DNA of 64,000 nucleotides from Caenorhabditis remanei (GCF_010183535.1 NC_071331.1:15128001-15192000), one strand, 5' to 3'; positions 23,633 to 36,018 are shown, counted from the first letter of the stretch. Made by a program: numbers and translations. The notes: generated by a model from the letters alone, not told the origin.

Positions 23633-24478
23633 TTTGACTTTAATTTTTTATATAGCTGATAAAAGATTATGGCAGAGAAAATTACACTGCGTTGTCCAGC
23701 GGAGCGCATTCACCGCACGGGGTCGTGGCCTAGCGAGAAGCAAAAATATGGAAGAAAAACCCAAATTTAATGTAGGGAAAAAATCACCGTGTTGCGTGCT
23801 CGTGAGTGTAATTGAGCTCATGATATCTATTCAAAAGCAACGCCAATCAAGGTTTATTCAGATTTGATAAGTTATATTGTTTTCTGACTAATTAATGTTA
23901 TTTTTAATAGCTAAATCGGTTTATTTAAAACGACTCCTTCATAATTCGTTGAATTTTTACGGAGGTGTGTACTTCGTGCCGGCATTTTTATAACGCTGCA
24001 TTTTCTAAACAATCCTTTCAAATAACGACAAAAATCAGAATTTGAATTCCCAGTATTCCTCGATAGAGCGTATTTGCCAGCACCCGTCCACACTTTTCCT
24101 CCTCGTGCCTGTCTGCTATTACTCTCGGCGCCGCTTGTTCGCTCTCATCGTTACTCACTTCATCTGTTCATTTTCGAATCATTTTACTTATTATTAAATC
24201 GATTGGAACCTTACTATTGTTTTCTCGCCTAGATCCCAATGCCAAAATATAAATCAATAATTATTTCTTTCTCTTTTTTGTTCTTTCTTCGCTGAATTTT
24301 GAATCTTGTGACGGATACTACCATGATATGGTCATTTTTTAAAGTTATTTTCAATATGTTCTCAGCTTTTTTTGTTGTAGTAATATGGAAAAAATACTGT
24401 CTCGTACATTAAGTTTTACTTTTGTTATCGATTTTTGAAGGTAATTTCCATATGACTTGATTTTCTGCTTTTTCAGTG

Positions 24479-27400
24479 ATGGCTCGTTCAGACGGTTTCT
24501 CTCCGCGCAAAAGTTTGAGAAGATCTGCTCGAGAACACTCACGATCGTATGTTCAACAATTGGGCAATGATGATTTCGACGATATTTATGCACCACCGAG
24601 CAGGAGGGTGAGTGATAATATTCATGAAAAGTTGTTAGAAATCCTTCAATTTTCATTTTTTTTTAAATTACTTAAATTTCTCTAATTTTCAGAGAGGAAG
24701 TGGAGGTGGAGATGGTAACGGGTACACACGCTCAGGACGGAAAATCAATCACTCACATTATTACGAAGATGACTATCAGGAACCTGATAGCAGTGAAGAT
24801 GAGAGAATTTACAGGCCTCGCAGGTTTGTCGCCTATTCATACTAAAAAGGAAACATTTAAACTTCAGAACATCGAATTCTCTTACATACCGCCAACAATA
24901 CAAGCAAGCCATTGACGAATCTAAAAGATCTCAAAAGGTGCCACCTGCCAAACGAAAACGAATATACATGTCTGAGGACGATGACGAGCAGTATGTGGAG
25001 ACCCGACAAGTTGAGAACACTGCCCCGGAACGTCCTATCCGTCGCAGTACGAGAAGAAGATCCTCAACACATGAAGAGGCAGAAGGTATTTGAATTTTTT
25101 ATAGTTGATGTTATCAATTTAGTTTATTAAAGTTTCAGAACCAGAAGGTTCGCCAGTACGCAGAACTCGGCGAGCAACAAGAGGATTCGGAAGTGAACAA
25201 CCAGAAGAAAATTTGGGTTTAGACGATATTCCGCAAACAGGAGAAAATGCTTCAAATGAAGGCCCTGTGGCCGATGTAGAAATGGATAATGAGAATGGAG
25301 ATGAAGAAGACGTTATTGAAAAAATTGGTCGAGAGGAAGAAGAAGAGGAGGAAGATGGCGGAGAAGATGAAGACGGAAGCGTGGAGAAGGAACAGGTAAG
25401 ACAAAAAATATTGAAATACTTAAATTTTATTTTTATTTTAAGGAAGAAGAAAGTAGTGAAGAAAGTTCCGAAGATACAACAGCTCCGCGTCAATATAGTC
25501 TGCGTCGTCGTCAACCTGTTGTTCAGTTTAATCAATCAGAAGCTCGTGAGAACAGACGTGCTCGCATCGAACATCATCGGACTGCTAATGCAAATAGGCA
25601 TCGTAGAAATCGAAACGCGTCTCGTCGGAGACGTAGCGATTCGGATTCCGATAGCGACGACATGGTTCTTCCGCGCCCTGACAAACGTCAATCTCGGCCA
25701 CATATGCACAACCGGGGAGAACGAGAACGTGGTCGATTTATGCCAATTAACATGACCGAAAAAGAATTACAGTCAGCACAACACATTCTGATGGACAGAA
25801 TGAGAAAAACTGATGCTGGTCAAGGAGCGAGTGACATTGACCCAATGAGTGTAGATTCCTCTGTTGGGTTCGATCAAGTTGGTGGGCTTGGACATCATAT
25901 CCAATCCCTGAAAGAAGTTGTGCTTTTTCCAATGCTGTACCCTGAAGTTTTCGCTAAATTCAATATAAATCCACCAAAAGGAGTAGTATTTTACGGACCA
26001 CCTGGAACGGGAAAGACCCTAGTGGCACGTGCTCTCGCCAACGAATGTCGTCGAGGAGCCAACAAAGTTGCGTTTTTCATGAGAAAAGGAGCAGACTGTT
26101 TGAGCAAGTGGGTCGGAGAATCTGAAAGACAACTTCGTTTACTATTTGATCAAGCCTATGCTATGCGACCGTCGATTATATTTTTTGATGAAATTGATGG
26201 TTTGGCACCTGTTCGTTCTTCAAAGCAAGATCAAATTCATGCCAGTATAGTCAGCACCCTTCTTGCCCTCATGGATGGATTGGATGGCCGAGGAGAAGTA
26301 GTTGTTATCGGAGCTACCAATCGTTTGGATTCTTTGGATCCCGCTTTGAGAAGACCTGGACGTTTCGACAGAGAACTTCGATTCTCGTTGCCGGACTTGA
26401 ATGCTCGACGACAAATTTTGGAAATTCACACTTCGAAATGGGAAGAGAATAAACCCACACCAGAAACTCTCGACTCGATAGCTGAAAAAACGAGTGGTTA
26501 CTGTGGAGCGGATCTCAAGTTCCTCTGTACGGAATCAGTTCTCATTGGACTACGTTCAAGATACCCACATATTTATATGTGTTCGGAACGTCTGAAACTT
26601 GATATTGCTACTATCAAAATTACCCAAGAATATTTTGGGCATGCGATGCGACGCATTACACCAGCTTCTCGACGTGATCTCACAATTCCATCAAGACCAT
26701 TAGATGAAAGAACTTCAATTCTTCTAGGTGATACTGTAAAAAACCTTATTGCTCTTCGAATTCCACAGGGTTATCAATGTGTTGAAAATGCAATGGCTAC
26801 GGCCAAATGTGAATTGGAGCAAGTGGTACGAGCATTGGAGCCGAACTTGACAGTTCCAGCTATTCGTCTTCTGTTATGTGGATCACCTTCTCTTTCGGAT
26901 GGGGGCCAGACGTCATACGTACTTCCAGCCATTCTCGCAAAACTTGATCATCTTCCAGTATTTTCTCTGTCTGTCTCTAGTCTTCTGACAGATGGACGAC
27001 CAGAAGAAGCTTTTTCACATGTTGTTCAATCGGCAATGCGAGCATCTGCGACAGGTCCCTGTATTATGTTGCTACCATCGATCGACGAATGGATTAAAGT
27101 TATTCCTGTATCAGTTCAACACATGCTCATTACTTGCTTGGAGTCGATGACAGGGTTCACTCCTATCCTATTTCTCTCCACACTTGATTCCTCTTTCGAG
27201 GTTGCACCCGAATACGTCACCGATGTTTTTCGACATGCGAATTGTATCACGTACGTTTTTCGACGGCTAAAATTATTTTGAAAGTTATGGTTTTTTTCAG
27301 CTTGAACCCGTCACGTCGATCAGTACGGAAAAAATACTTTGAACATGTTATCAACTCTGTTTATACAAAACCGAAGGTTTTTGACCGTAAGTTCTGCCGT

Positions 27401-28789
27401 AATGTCGATCTGAAAAATCGTTTTATTTTCAGCTACAATCTATGTAATGCCTCAGCCGGACGATGACTCTCCAGAAGCAAAACCTTCTCGTAACCTCAAT
27501 GATGAGGAAACCAGAGAACTTCTGAAAATGTACACAGCTCTACAAAGACAAATGCGAATGTTTTTCAAAGAACGACTTTGTGAGTATTTTTAATTATTTT
27601 CACGAATTTCACCATTTTTTCCAGCTCGTTTGATGAGGGATCGACGTTTCGTCGAGTTCGTAGAACCTGTCGATGCCGAAGAGGCAGAAGACTACTATGA
27701 GATTATTGAGCAACCAATTTGTATGCAGGACATCATGGAGAAGCTGAACAAATGCGAATACAATCACGCGGACAAATTCATTTCTGATTTGATTTTGATT
27801 CAATCTAACGCTCTTGAGTACAATCCGTCAAATACGAAAGACGGGAAATTGATTCGTCAGATGGCCAACACTTTACGAGATGCGATTGATGATGTAATTG
27901 ATTGTGAACTCGACGAATCGTTTGTTGAGCGGATTGAAACTGTTTCACGAATGCTACAAGATGCGGGTGTGACCCCAACATCTGATCAACTTCTCACAGA
28001 AATTCCAAAAGGTTTTGTTCGGAGAAAGCCATGGACGATGTCGAATACCCTCGCCAAAGAAATCGAAAGTTGGAAAGAAGAACGAGAAGCAGAAAATCAG
28101 AAAATCAAAGAGAAACTAGGCTTAACTGCCCTTCCGGATTGCGCACAAACAGTTATTGAAGACAACAAAAGCGAAGAAGGTACGAGCACTTCAACAGAAG
28201 GCGGTACCTCTGGTTTCAATAGTAAGAAGAAATTGATGAAGAAAAAGAAGAATCAAAGAAAAAGCAAGAACGATGAATCTCAAGATCCAGAAGAAGAAAG
28301 TGCAGGAGAAGACACTGGAGAGGAGACTGCTATCGAAGACATCGCGAATAGTGCAAATCAACGTACCGGAAATGTCGAAGTTGATATGAAAGAAGTGAAT
28401 GAAGATCCCGTACCGACTTCCCAAAAAATTTCTTCACCAGACAAAGAGTTGATCATTTCCAAAGAAGCAATTTCGAATCTGATTCAGTTGTGTTTGGAAA
28501 AATCCGAAGGATGGTCTGTGAGCGAATTGGAACGTCTTTCTTCAGTGCTGTCACACACAATTGAAAGATTCCGGTGAGTTGATTTACGCAGAGTTTATAT
28601 TTCTGACCAGTTATCAGATATCGAAGAATGAACTAATATAATAATTCCAGTGACGAATGGAACCGAGATTGCCTTCCAGAGCAGCTAACTCATATTGTTC
28701 GTGACTGGCAAGCGGTCGACGTAACAAATGAAACGATAAGCAATGGAACAGGTTCAAAATTAAATGGTCGTCTCCTAAATGGATGTTGA
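24479..28789 (+). CDS. lex-1: AAA-ATPase / bromodomain chromatin protein LEX-1 (ATAD2/Yta7 family)
   Basis: Exons 24479-24607, 24693-24823, 24868-25085, 25139-25395, 25443-27250, 27301-27386, 27433-27579, 27625-28573 and 28651-28789 give 1287 residues, the expected length. The N-terminus is acidic and arginine-rich. The first AAA domain has Walker A GPPGTGKT near residue 430 and Walker B FFDEIDG near 492, followed by sensor-1 ATNR and the arginine-finger region RRPGRFDRE. The second AAA-like region (about 690-890) lacks a Walker A, normal for this family. A bromodomain (about 930-1040) contains YYEIIEQP and the acetyl-lysine-contact asparagine in NALEYNP. Relatives evict or remodel histones and counter repeat-induced silencing. 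It is the first gene of a likely operon with repo-1 and the RBM34-like gene. Confidence 0.95.
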
Positions 28790-29211
28790 GTCCAGGTTCT
28801 TGTGACTGAAAGTTTACGTTTTAATTTTTTATATATATTTTTCTGAATATTGAATCACTTGTACCTTATTAATTACCCGAGTTCGTCTCCACCAAATCTC
28901 CGTGTGAAATCTTTCAAAAGTAAAAACGGCTAACGTGATACTCACTCATATTCTTTTTTTTTTCAAAATTCTTTTTTTACGTTTTTTCCATTGAAATACT
29001 TTAAAAAAACGTTAACTCGAGGCATGTGCCCTCATTATCTTATTGATCTTTCACATTACAGTTCTTTTCGTCTTTCTGAAAAACTTATACATAAAGCATT
29101 CGAAACTGGTTATATTTTTCTGTAATGTTCTTTTGATCAATCGTTCGATCTCGCCGATATATATTTATCTATTTCATTCAATTGATCTATAATTACTACT
29201 TTTGTTTTCAG
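28790..29211 (+). other. Intercistronic region lex-1 / repo-1
   Basis: A variant poly(A) hexamer CATAAA at 29090-29095 lies 116 bp before a TTTTCAG acceptor that abuts the repo-1 ATG. This spacing fits SL2 trans-splicing. No gene lies between. Confidence 0.5.
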
Positions 29212-29987
29212 ATGGACTTCCAGAACAGAGCTGGAGGTAAAACGGGAAGTGGAGGAGTAGCTTCGGCTGCGGATGCCGGTGTCGATCGTCGAGAACGGCT
29301 TCGTCAATTGGCTCTTGAGACGATTGATTTACAAAAGGACCCTTACTTTATGCGTAATCACATTGGAACATACGAATGCAAATTGTGTCTCACACTCCAC
29401 AACAATGAAGGATCGTATCTGGCGCATACACAAGGAAAAAAGCATCAAGCTAATCTAGCACGACGTGCTGCTAAAGAACAATCGGAGCAGCCATTCCTTC
29501 CGGCACCACAGAAAGCTGCTGTCGAAACGAAAAAATTCGTAAAGATTGGACGGCCTGGTTACAAGGTGACACGAGAGCGAGATCCAGGGTCTGGTCAGCA
29601 AGCACTGCTTTTTCAAATCGACTATCCAGAAATCACGGATGGAATCGCTCCACGCCATCGTTTCATGTCAGCTTACGAACAGAAGATTCAACCACCAGAC
29701 AAGAGATGGCAATATCTGTTGTTTGCCGCTGAACCTTATGAAACAATCGGATTCAAGATTCCATCCAGGTGAGCATTACAGATTGAAGAACATTCAAAAA
29801 GAAAGAAGCAAAAGAAATAGCCCATATCTCATTCTTCTTTTTCTTCATAGCAAGTTTCAAATTATTGTTTTCCAGAGAGGTGGACAAGTCCGAAAAGTTC
29901 TGGACGATGTGGAATAAAGACACCAAGCAATTCTTTTTGCAAGTTGCATTCAAAATGGAGCGACTTGACGAACAACCATACTATTGA
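29212..29987 (+). CDS. repo-1: Splicing factor 3A subunit 2 (SF3A2 / SAP62)
   Basis: Exons 29212-29768 and 29876-29987 encode 222 residues. A matrin-type C2H2 zinc finger (YECKLCLTLHNNEGSYLAHT, then GKKHQ) lies at about residues 54-82. It is followed by the conserved core with KIGRPGYKVTRERDP, LLFQIDYPEI and the PPDKRWQYLLFAAEPYETI block, ending in FWTMWNKDTKQFFLQ. SF3A2 is part of the U2 snRNP and helps it engage the branch site in the nucleus. The proline-rich C-terminal tail of the vertebrate protein is absent, as expected for the worm form. The ATG follows an acceptor directly, as in downstream operon genes. Alleles of C. elegans repo-1 reverse embryonic polarity; that is recalled, not shown here. 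Confidence 0.96.
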
Positions 29988-30093
29988 TTGATACTCAGTA
30001 TTTTATCTCTTGTTCTAAAAATTCCAAGTTCTTTAAATTCAATATTCTTTTTCTCTCTATCTCTCTCTCTCTCTCTCCTTGAAGATTTGGTAA

Positions 30094-30099
30094 AATAAA
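30094..30099 (+). terminator. Poly(A) signal of repo-1 before an SL2-type acceptor
   Basis: AATAAA lies 117 bp before the TTCAG acceptor at 30211-30215 that precedes the next ATG. This is the distance typical of Caenorhabditis operons. Confidence 0.7.
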
Positions 30100-30215
30100 T
30101 TATTACTCATAACATTTAGTCTTGTTGGTATTCCTATCGTTGTTAGATTTAAATCAACTTCCAGATTATCTTCAGCGTTTTATTCTTTCTATTTTAATAC
30201 AAAACTTCTGTTCAG

Positions 30216-31805
30216 ATGGCAAAGAAATTAGTCAAAAGAAAAGCCGAGGCTCCGCCTACCGACAGTGAAGCCAGTCAGAAGAATGAGGATGCTCCTCAAA
30301 AAATTAAAAAACAGAAGAAGGAAACCGCGCCTGCAAAACTTGAAACATATCAAGCTGGAGGATTATCGAGTCTTTTCGGAAAATCGAGTGATGGAGGAAC
30401 TGTTGTTGAAGATGTTGTTAAAGGAGACACTGTAATCGAAAAACCAAAACGCAGAAAGTACGATCCGAAACAAAAAGCAAAGGAGGAAAATAGTGATTCA
30501 GCTGAAGCTGCTCCTGAGATTGTGGAAGATGGTGGAGAAGAAAATGGAGAGAAGAAAGAGAAAAGAGACAGAACAAAGCAAAGAAACAATAGAGTTCTTT
30601 CGAAAGCGAACGCTCGTTCTTCTGCTGCTGATAGCGCGAAGACTGTTTTCATTGGAAATATGCCACTGACTATGAACGAGAAATCTGTTCGTAAAATCTT
30701 TTCCGATTTTGGAGCAATTTCTTCAGTTCGAATGAGAAACCTGATTCCAGTCAATGAAAAACTCACGAAACGCGTCACTCATCTCTCTGGAAAGCTCAAC
30801 GATAAACAGAACTCTCTCATTTTTTATGTCAAGTATAATGACGAAGAATCAGTAGAGAAAGCTCTGAAATATAACGGAACCAAACTGGAAGATCATATCG
30901 TTCGCGTTGACAAAGTCGGAAGTAAGAAGAAAGAATTCGGAAAAGATTTGGCTATTTTCGTCGGAAATCTGCCTTTTGATATCACAGAGGATGCTTTGAT
31001 CACTTTCTTCACTGAACAAATTGGACAAGTTGAAGCTGTTCGAATTGTTAGAGATAAAGCCACTGGAGTAGGAAAAGGATTCGCTTTCGTCAATTTCAAA
31101 CAAGACTCATCTGTCAGTTTGGCATTGAGTATGGAGACGATCAAAATGGAGAAACGAGACCTTCGCATAACTAAAGTTATGAAGAAAGGGCACTTGACGG
31201 TATTTTTATTTCACTAACTTATTTTAATGAAAAAATAATTCAGAAAATCCAAACGGCAAAGAAAAGAGCACCAATTGCCAAGAGAAAACAAAACGAAATC
31301 TCCGGAAAAATGCACAAGTTCAAATTTTCGACCAAGAAAGAAAGGTTAGTTTCCAAATATTCTGTAAAAATCTCATGTCAAAACGAAAATAAACTACTCC
31401 GCTCACTCTTCTTTCCCTTTACTCTCACTCTCCACCCGCCACCTTTGTCTAACGTTTGCGCTTGCAATAACTACCCGCAGGGTCTCCTCCATTAAGTGAC
31501 ATTTGTAGCGCAGCTGGGTGTGCGTTTGTTCACCAGACGCAGGGTCTGTGGTTCATCCCCTCCCGCTGTTCGCACGACTGCAACCTGCTTTCGGAATATT
31601 ACCGTCTGCGGTACTTGTAGTGCTAAATGAACGTGGGCCCTCCGTGTGCGTGTATAACTTAATTGAACTAGCACTCCGTTGGTCACCGAATAATTTTATT
31701 TTTTTCAGAACAACTGAGCAAAATGATCGTCGTGCTCTGAAAAAGTCAGCGAAGAAAGCTATCAAGAAGAAGAAGGCATCCAAACAAGGACGACTTATGG
31801 CCTAG
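30216..31805 (+). CDS. RBM34/Nop12-like nucleolar RNA-binding protein
   Basis: Exons 30216-31199, 31244-31344 and 31709-31805 give 393 residues. A lysine- and glutamate-rich N-terminus carries likely nuclear/nucleolar signals. RRM1 (about 142-232) starts KTVFIGNMP and RRM2 (about 243-325) starts LAIFVGNLPF with the RNP1-like GKGFAFVNF. The C-terminal tail is very basic (KKSAKKAIKKKK). Two RRMs between basic tails is the layout of RBM34 and yeast Nop12, which act in large ribosomal subunit assembly. RRM1 contains a long loop between its halves, typical of this family. It is the third gene of the likely lex-1 operon. Intron 2 is large for this cluster (364 bp) and holds a tRNA-like insertion. 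Confidence 0.9.
31495..31575 (+). repeat. tRNA-like (Pol III promoter-bearing) insertion in an intron
   Basis: TAGCGCAGCTGG at 31506-31517 matches the tRNA A-box consensus exactly. GGTTCATCCCC at 31550-31560 matches the B-box with one mismatch, at normal tRNA spacing. GCGTTTG/CAGACGC between them can form an anticodon-like arm. Acceptor-stem and T-stem pairing are poor, so this is not a functional tRNA. It looks like a tRNA pseudogene or the head of a tRNA-derived SINE inside intron 2 of the RBM34-like gene. Confidence 0.5.
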
Positions 31806-32117
31806 AGTATGCATACACTCTTATTGTTTTTTTTTGTTTACCTGTTGATCATTGTTTTGTTATTTTCTAAATTAAAATTAAAATAGTTGTTGTTCAATCA
31901 ATAAATTCTTTATCTTACGAAATATTATCACAGGTAGATACAATAAATGCAAATAGATTCACAGAGAATGAGAAGGCAATACAACTAAAACACCCAGTAA
32001 AACGAGGAAGGAAGAAAATAGAAAACGAAAGAAACAACGAAAAAGGGTAGTCGAAACTAGAGATCCAAAAAACATACTAGAAGATTATTGCAAAAAAGAG
32101 AAAACATTAGATATACA
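31806..32117. other. Convergent 3' region between the RBM34-like and TMEM115-like genes
   Basis: AT-rich; AATAAA-type signals occur on the plus strand near 31901. Nothing else recognised. Confidence 0.5.
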
Positions 32118-33717
32118 TTACGCCATTGACTCTTTTTCAGGTTCAGTGGCGACTCGAGAAGAATGTACATTTGAAGATTGGGGAGAAACTACAGTAACTG
32201 AACTTGGTTCGTCGTTCTCATCTTCGTCCCAGTTTCCATAATTTGCAACTTCAGCGGTTCGAGTTTTGTTCAATCGTTCATTGAGTTCTTTCAAAGCTTT
32301 TTGCCTGAAGTTGTACTTTATGAGATTCATTTTATCATTTTGAACCAACCTTCTTCTCTCTGAATCCTTTGCCGAATTTTCCAATGCCGGCAAATTGATT
32401 CCTACAGCCACCGATTGCAAGGAATTTAAATCCACATGACGAACTTGCCGTTTGCACACGCCCATTCTGGCAAGTGTGCGGAAACAAACTTTTCCAATGA
32501 GTGTGAAGAATAATTGAGTTCGAGACGGGAAAAGACTGGCCCATGTGAAATGTTCGCTGCCATCTCCATAGATTTCATCGGTTTCATGAGATTTATAGAA
32601 ACGTAGATAGGTCCAAGCAACTTGAACTCCAATGGCAATTTGAAGGAAAGAAACCTGAAATTCAAGAGAAACTCTTTTAATACTTCTTAACCAACTCCCA
32701 TTGAAATTAAATCATCAGAGTATCAGGTTGTCATGTTAGAAAAACTCACGAAATAAATAAACTTGGTGAGAGCCAAAATGAATGAAACGCAGACTGAGAA
32801 GAATGGGAGATGGGCATATTTGATACGCCCGAAGGGGGTGGCTAGTACGATGGTGTCAGGCAAAAACTGTAAAATAACATAATTTTATGAATTTTTGAAT
32901 GAATATGAATACTCACCTGTTTCATGAGAACCATAACTGCGCTACAGACTGGAGTCATACCGACGAGTGGCTCAATATAGAAAAACTTAATTGAATCGAA
33001 GAAGATGTAGGTGAGATATGCGAAAACCACAATAGCAAGAGTGGTGATTCCTTGAGTTATTGCATAAAGTTTTAAAAGAGACTCATTCGTATTATTGAGA
33101 CGAACAAGGTTCGTGCCAAAATGGAGACACCAAACAGTCCAAAGAACATCAATTAGATTATGACCACAGAACGCACTGGTAGCGATGCGCCACAGCTGAA
33201 AGTAGACTCTGTTAGGTTAGTGGAAATTTCTATATTTCTCACCTCAATTGAAGCCAATTGGTACGGATGAAGCCATAAGAGTAGTCGAGCAAAGTGAAGA
33301 TATGAGATGATGAATCCTAGAAGAAATTTTATATTATAGAAATTTCGAAAGTTTGAATTTGATTGCTTCGAAAATGCAACGGATTTTCAAGCTTTATAAA
33401 AAACTGAAAATAAATAAAATTACTTATGTAGAATTCCTGGATCTGAGAATATATTTTTTACTACTGTACTGTCTCTGAGTATTATCACTCAAGGGATTCT
33501 TCTGTATCTTCAGAGATTTGAAAATCATTTTGATCAAATTCAATATATACATTCTTCTCCATCTTTTCACGGCTTTTTATTGTAAGAAGTTTAAAAAAAA
33601 CATACCAATTATTCGAAGAACTACGAGAAATCGGAATGGAAGCGCGTTATTCCGAAGCACATCTGAATGGCGTTCGACGACGATTTGCAGGTCGCCAAGA
33701 ACTGACTTCACACCCAT
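32118..33717 (-). CDS. TMEM115-like rhomboid-fold Golgi protein
   Basis: Exons 33606-33717, 33243-33316, 33195-32917, 32866-32750, 32654-32350 and 32304-32118 (reading down) give 357 residues. Several hydrophobic segments fill the first 230 residues. Conserved family landmarks include PYQLASIELWRIATSAFCGHNLIDV (with the W-R and GHN motifs), YIEPLVGMTPV, FGRIKYAHLPF and YLRFYKSHE near the end of the membrane part. A hydrophilic tail of about 120 residues ends in an acidic, serine-rich stretch. TMEM115 is a multi-span Golgi protein with a rhomboid-like fold but no protease Ser-His pair, linked to COG-dependent retrograde transport. It lies downstream of mig-32 on the same strand, but the gap (420 bp) is wider than a typical operon. 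Confidence 0.88.
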
Positions 33718-34137
33718 CTTGTCTGAAAATCCACTTTGAATTCACTTGATGGTATTATCCTGAACTGTAGAGACGTTAGACGAAAAAGTGTCTATGAGCT
33801 GGATTTGGTAAGCGCGCTCTGTTGCGAACAACACTTTTCTCGTTCACTCACACACTTTCTGTTATCGAAAAAAAGATGAAAAGACAGCGATTGAAACGCA
33901 AAATACGTGGATATCTGGACGATAACATCTCCAAGAGAATTAGCGAGGTTCACGTTCGATTTAGAGATCTTTAATTGAGAATTTTTAACTACAGATTTAT
34001 TTTTATTAATGAAAAAGGAAAATATGACAGATGGAAATTGAGAGATGTATGGCACAGCACTAAAATGGGATTACTTGAAACAGGTTCTGAAAGGCTCAAA
34101 CGGGAATAGGGTGAAATTTATAAATTAACGAAGAGAT
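33718..34137. other. Region between mig-32 and the TMEM115-like gene
   Basis: On the minus strand, poly(A)-type hexamers lie at 34002-33997 and an acceptor lies five bases before the TMEM115-like ATG. The roughly 270-bp separation leaves operon membership open. No gene seen. Confidence 0.4.
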
Positions 34138-35888
34138 TCAAGTTCTGGTCATGTGATATCGAACTATTAGTGGTTCTGATTTGGGCTGCCCGCGACGTTT
34201 CATCATCCAGACGAAACGAATTGAGAAGTCTTTACCCATGAGCTGACCATCACAGAAAATGTCCAAATCTCCATACCTACTTTGGTCATCCCATATTTGC
34301 AGAGAGATGTATCTGTAAAAAAACGGTGTTTTCTAAGAAGGATGTTAATCTTATTCAACTTACTTCTTCAATGTATTCATAGTGGTCATTTCACTACATC
34401 GAATAAAAGGACGAGTAATAAGCGGTAAATTTGGGGTTCCGGGGAGAAGATTTACAGTCACTTGGCAATCATCACGATGATGTGAAAATCGAGGCCTTTC
34501 TAATGGGTAACATCTATTTGTTCCAGTTACTCGTTCTTTTTCCAATCTCTCAGCTCTTTCTCGATCTTCTGCGGCAGTGTCTATTCCAATAGCTTCCCGA
34601 CAATCTCTTAGAAATTTCTTTCTTGCTTCTAATTCTTTGTCTTCTAATTTTGGCACGAATTGATTAACGAGATCATTAAATGCTCTGTCATACGTGACGT
34701 AGTGAGTTGGATGAGATCCATGAATGAATGTTCCGCATGTTGGACATGTTTTGTTATCAGCGTCGAAATATTTCAGAAGGCAACTTTTGCAGAAAGTGTG
34801 CATGCAGTCGATAATTGTTGTTGCATCTACGATGTAACCCTGGAAATAAAAAAGTTTAAATTTACCGCAATTAAAATAAACTCAAGGATGTTTAAAAAAC
34901 CTACATCACAAATCGAACAAGTGATAAACGGATTCAGAACCTCCATTTCATATTTCACAGTGGCTCTACGAAAGTTGTTCGTCACTTTTGGCACTCCATT
35001 ATCAGAAGAAAAGTTTGCTTTGGGGAAATATGCCATCATTTCTTCTCTTCTCCGTTGATTAATCGAAGATATTGGCCCGAAATTCCATTTACTTGCTTCA
35101 GCTTTAATCTTTCTTTGACCGTATTTTAATCTCATTGATTCTTCCTTTTCTCGTACTCTTCTTCGTTCTTTTCTTTCTTTTTTCTTTGCAATTTTTGCCA
35201 ATTTTTCTTCATTAGTTAATTTTGGTCGACTTTTTGCTTCTTCAATTCTTCTGGCTCTTCTTTCTGCACGTTCTCGAAATTTTTTCTCTTCTGGACTTTC
35301 TTCTTCTTCCTCGACAACTTGTTTTTTTCTTCTTGGTGGAACATTTTTTGTTGCCGGCGAATCTGTCGCTCCTTTTTTAACTTTACCTGCGCCGGGCTTA
35401 CGGCCTTTTTTTGGGGCAGGTTCTGATTTTACAACAACTGAAGCAGGCGACGGAGAACGAGATGGTGAAGGACTAGGAGAGGATGGTGGCGTGTCTGGTG
35501 GTGTTTCTTTCTTCTTTCTCTTCTTGGTAGACGGTTTTTGTTGTTTTTTCGATGATACTGGGGGTTCAGGTGTGGGTTCTCTGGAGCTAACTGGATTCTC
35601 TTCAGCAGCTTCTTCGTCTTCTATTTCTTCTTCCACCACTTCCTTTTTCGCTTGAAGGGAAGCTCTTTTCGTTTTACTTTTACCACGATTTAATGTTGTT
35701 GCTCCACGTTTTCCCTTTTTCGCTTGAGATGTAGATGCTTCGTAATCTTCATCCGAGTCGGGGTCAGATTCTGGTTCTGGTGTTGGTTTTCTTTTAACCG
35801 GCGGTGCATTTGTTGTTGTAGACCTCCTAGTTACCCGAGAGCGTGATGTGTTGGCTGATTCGGGAGGAGCAGGTCTTTTACGAGGCAT
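34138..35888 (-). CDS. mig-32: Polycomb-group RING finger (PCGF) protein MIG-32
   Basis: Exons 34905-35888, 34364-34839 and 34138-34312 give 544 residues. The first 300 are low-complexity, basic and acidic, with an SPSPSPSRSPSP block. The C3HC4 RING (about residues 324-367) reads CSICD, then CMHTFCKSC, then CPTC, and is interrupted by an intron right after the first Cys pair. A C-terminal RAWUL/ubiquitin-like domain follows, with IWDDQSRYGDLDIFCDGQ and FVWMMKR. PCGF proteins pair with RING1/SPAT-3-type ligases to ubiquitinate histone H2A. In C. elegans the gene is needed for neuronal migration and axon guidance (recalled). It starts directly after an acceptor 130 bp downstream of the cpsf-4 poly(A) signal, so it is probably the second cistron of an operon. 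Confidence 0.94.
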
Positions 35889-36018
35889 CTGAGGAATATA
35901 ATGGAAAAAATGAAGTTAAAACTTTAAATTTAAAAACTTTGATATAAATATAGTATTAAGTTTCAAACTGATAGAAAATAAAAAACCTGTGAAAGAATAT
36001 AACATCGAGTTAAACATT

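Larger units (their letters stand above)
21436..23791. mobile_element. Nested non-autonomous DNA-transposon cluster
   Basis: A perfect 23-bp inverted repeat bounds the block: 21436-21458 (CACGGTGATTTTTTCCCTAC...) and its reverse complement at 23769-23791. Inside lie a second inverted pair at 22375-22400 and 23055-23080 (26 bp, two mismatches, containing CCAAACAGCGAA) and a palindrome with roughly 95-bp arms. No transposase is encoded. The arrangement suggests several MITE-like insertions within one another, or a compound foldback element. Confidence 0.65.
21132..24478. other. Intergenic region rich in inverted-repeat elements
   Basis: No gene was found between tmed-1 and lex-1, which diverge. 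Most of the region is the nested repeat cluster listed separately. The part next to lex-1 (23900-24478) is AT-rich with an acceptor 2 bp before the lex-1 ATG, probably an SL1 site. Confidence 0.6.

Noticed and set aside
31506..31575. Functional tRNA gene (anticodon loop could read UCA)
   Set aside because: Acceptor and T stems do not pair, so it is treated as a tRNA-like relic.
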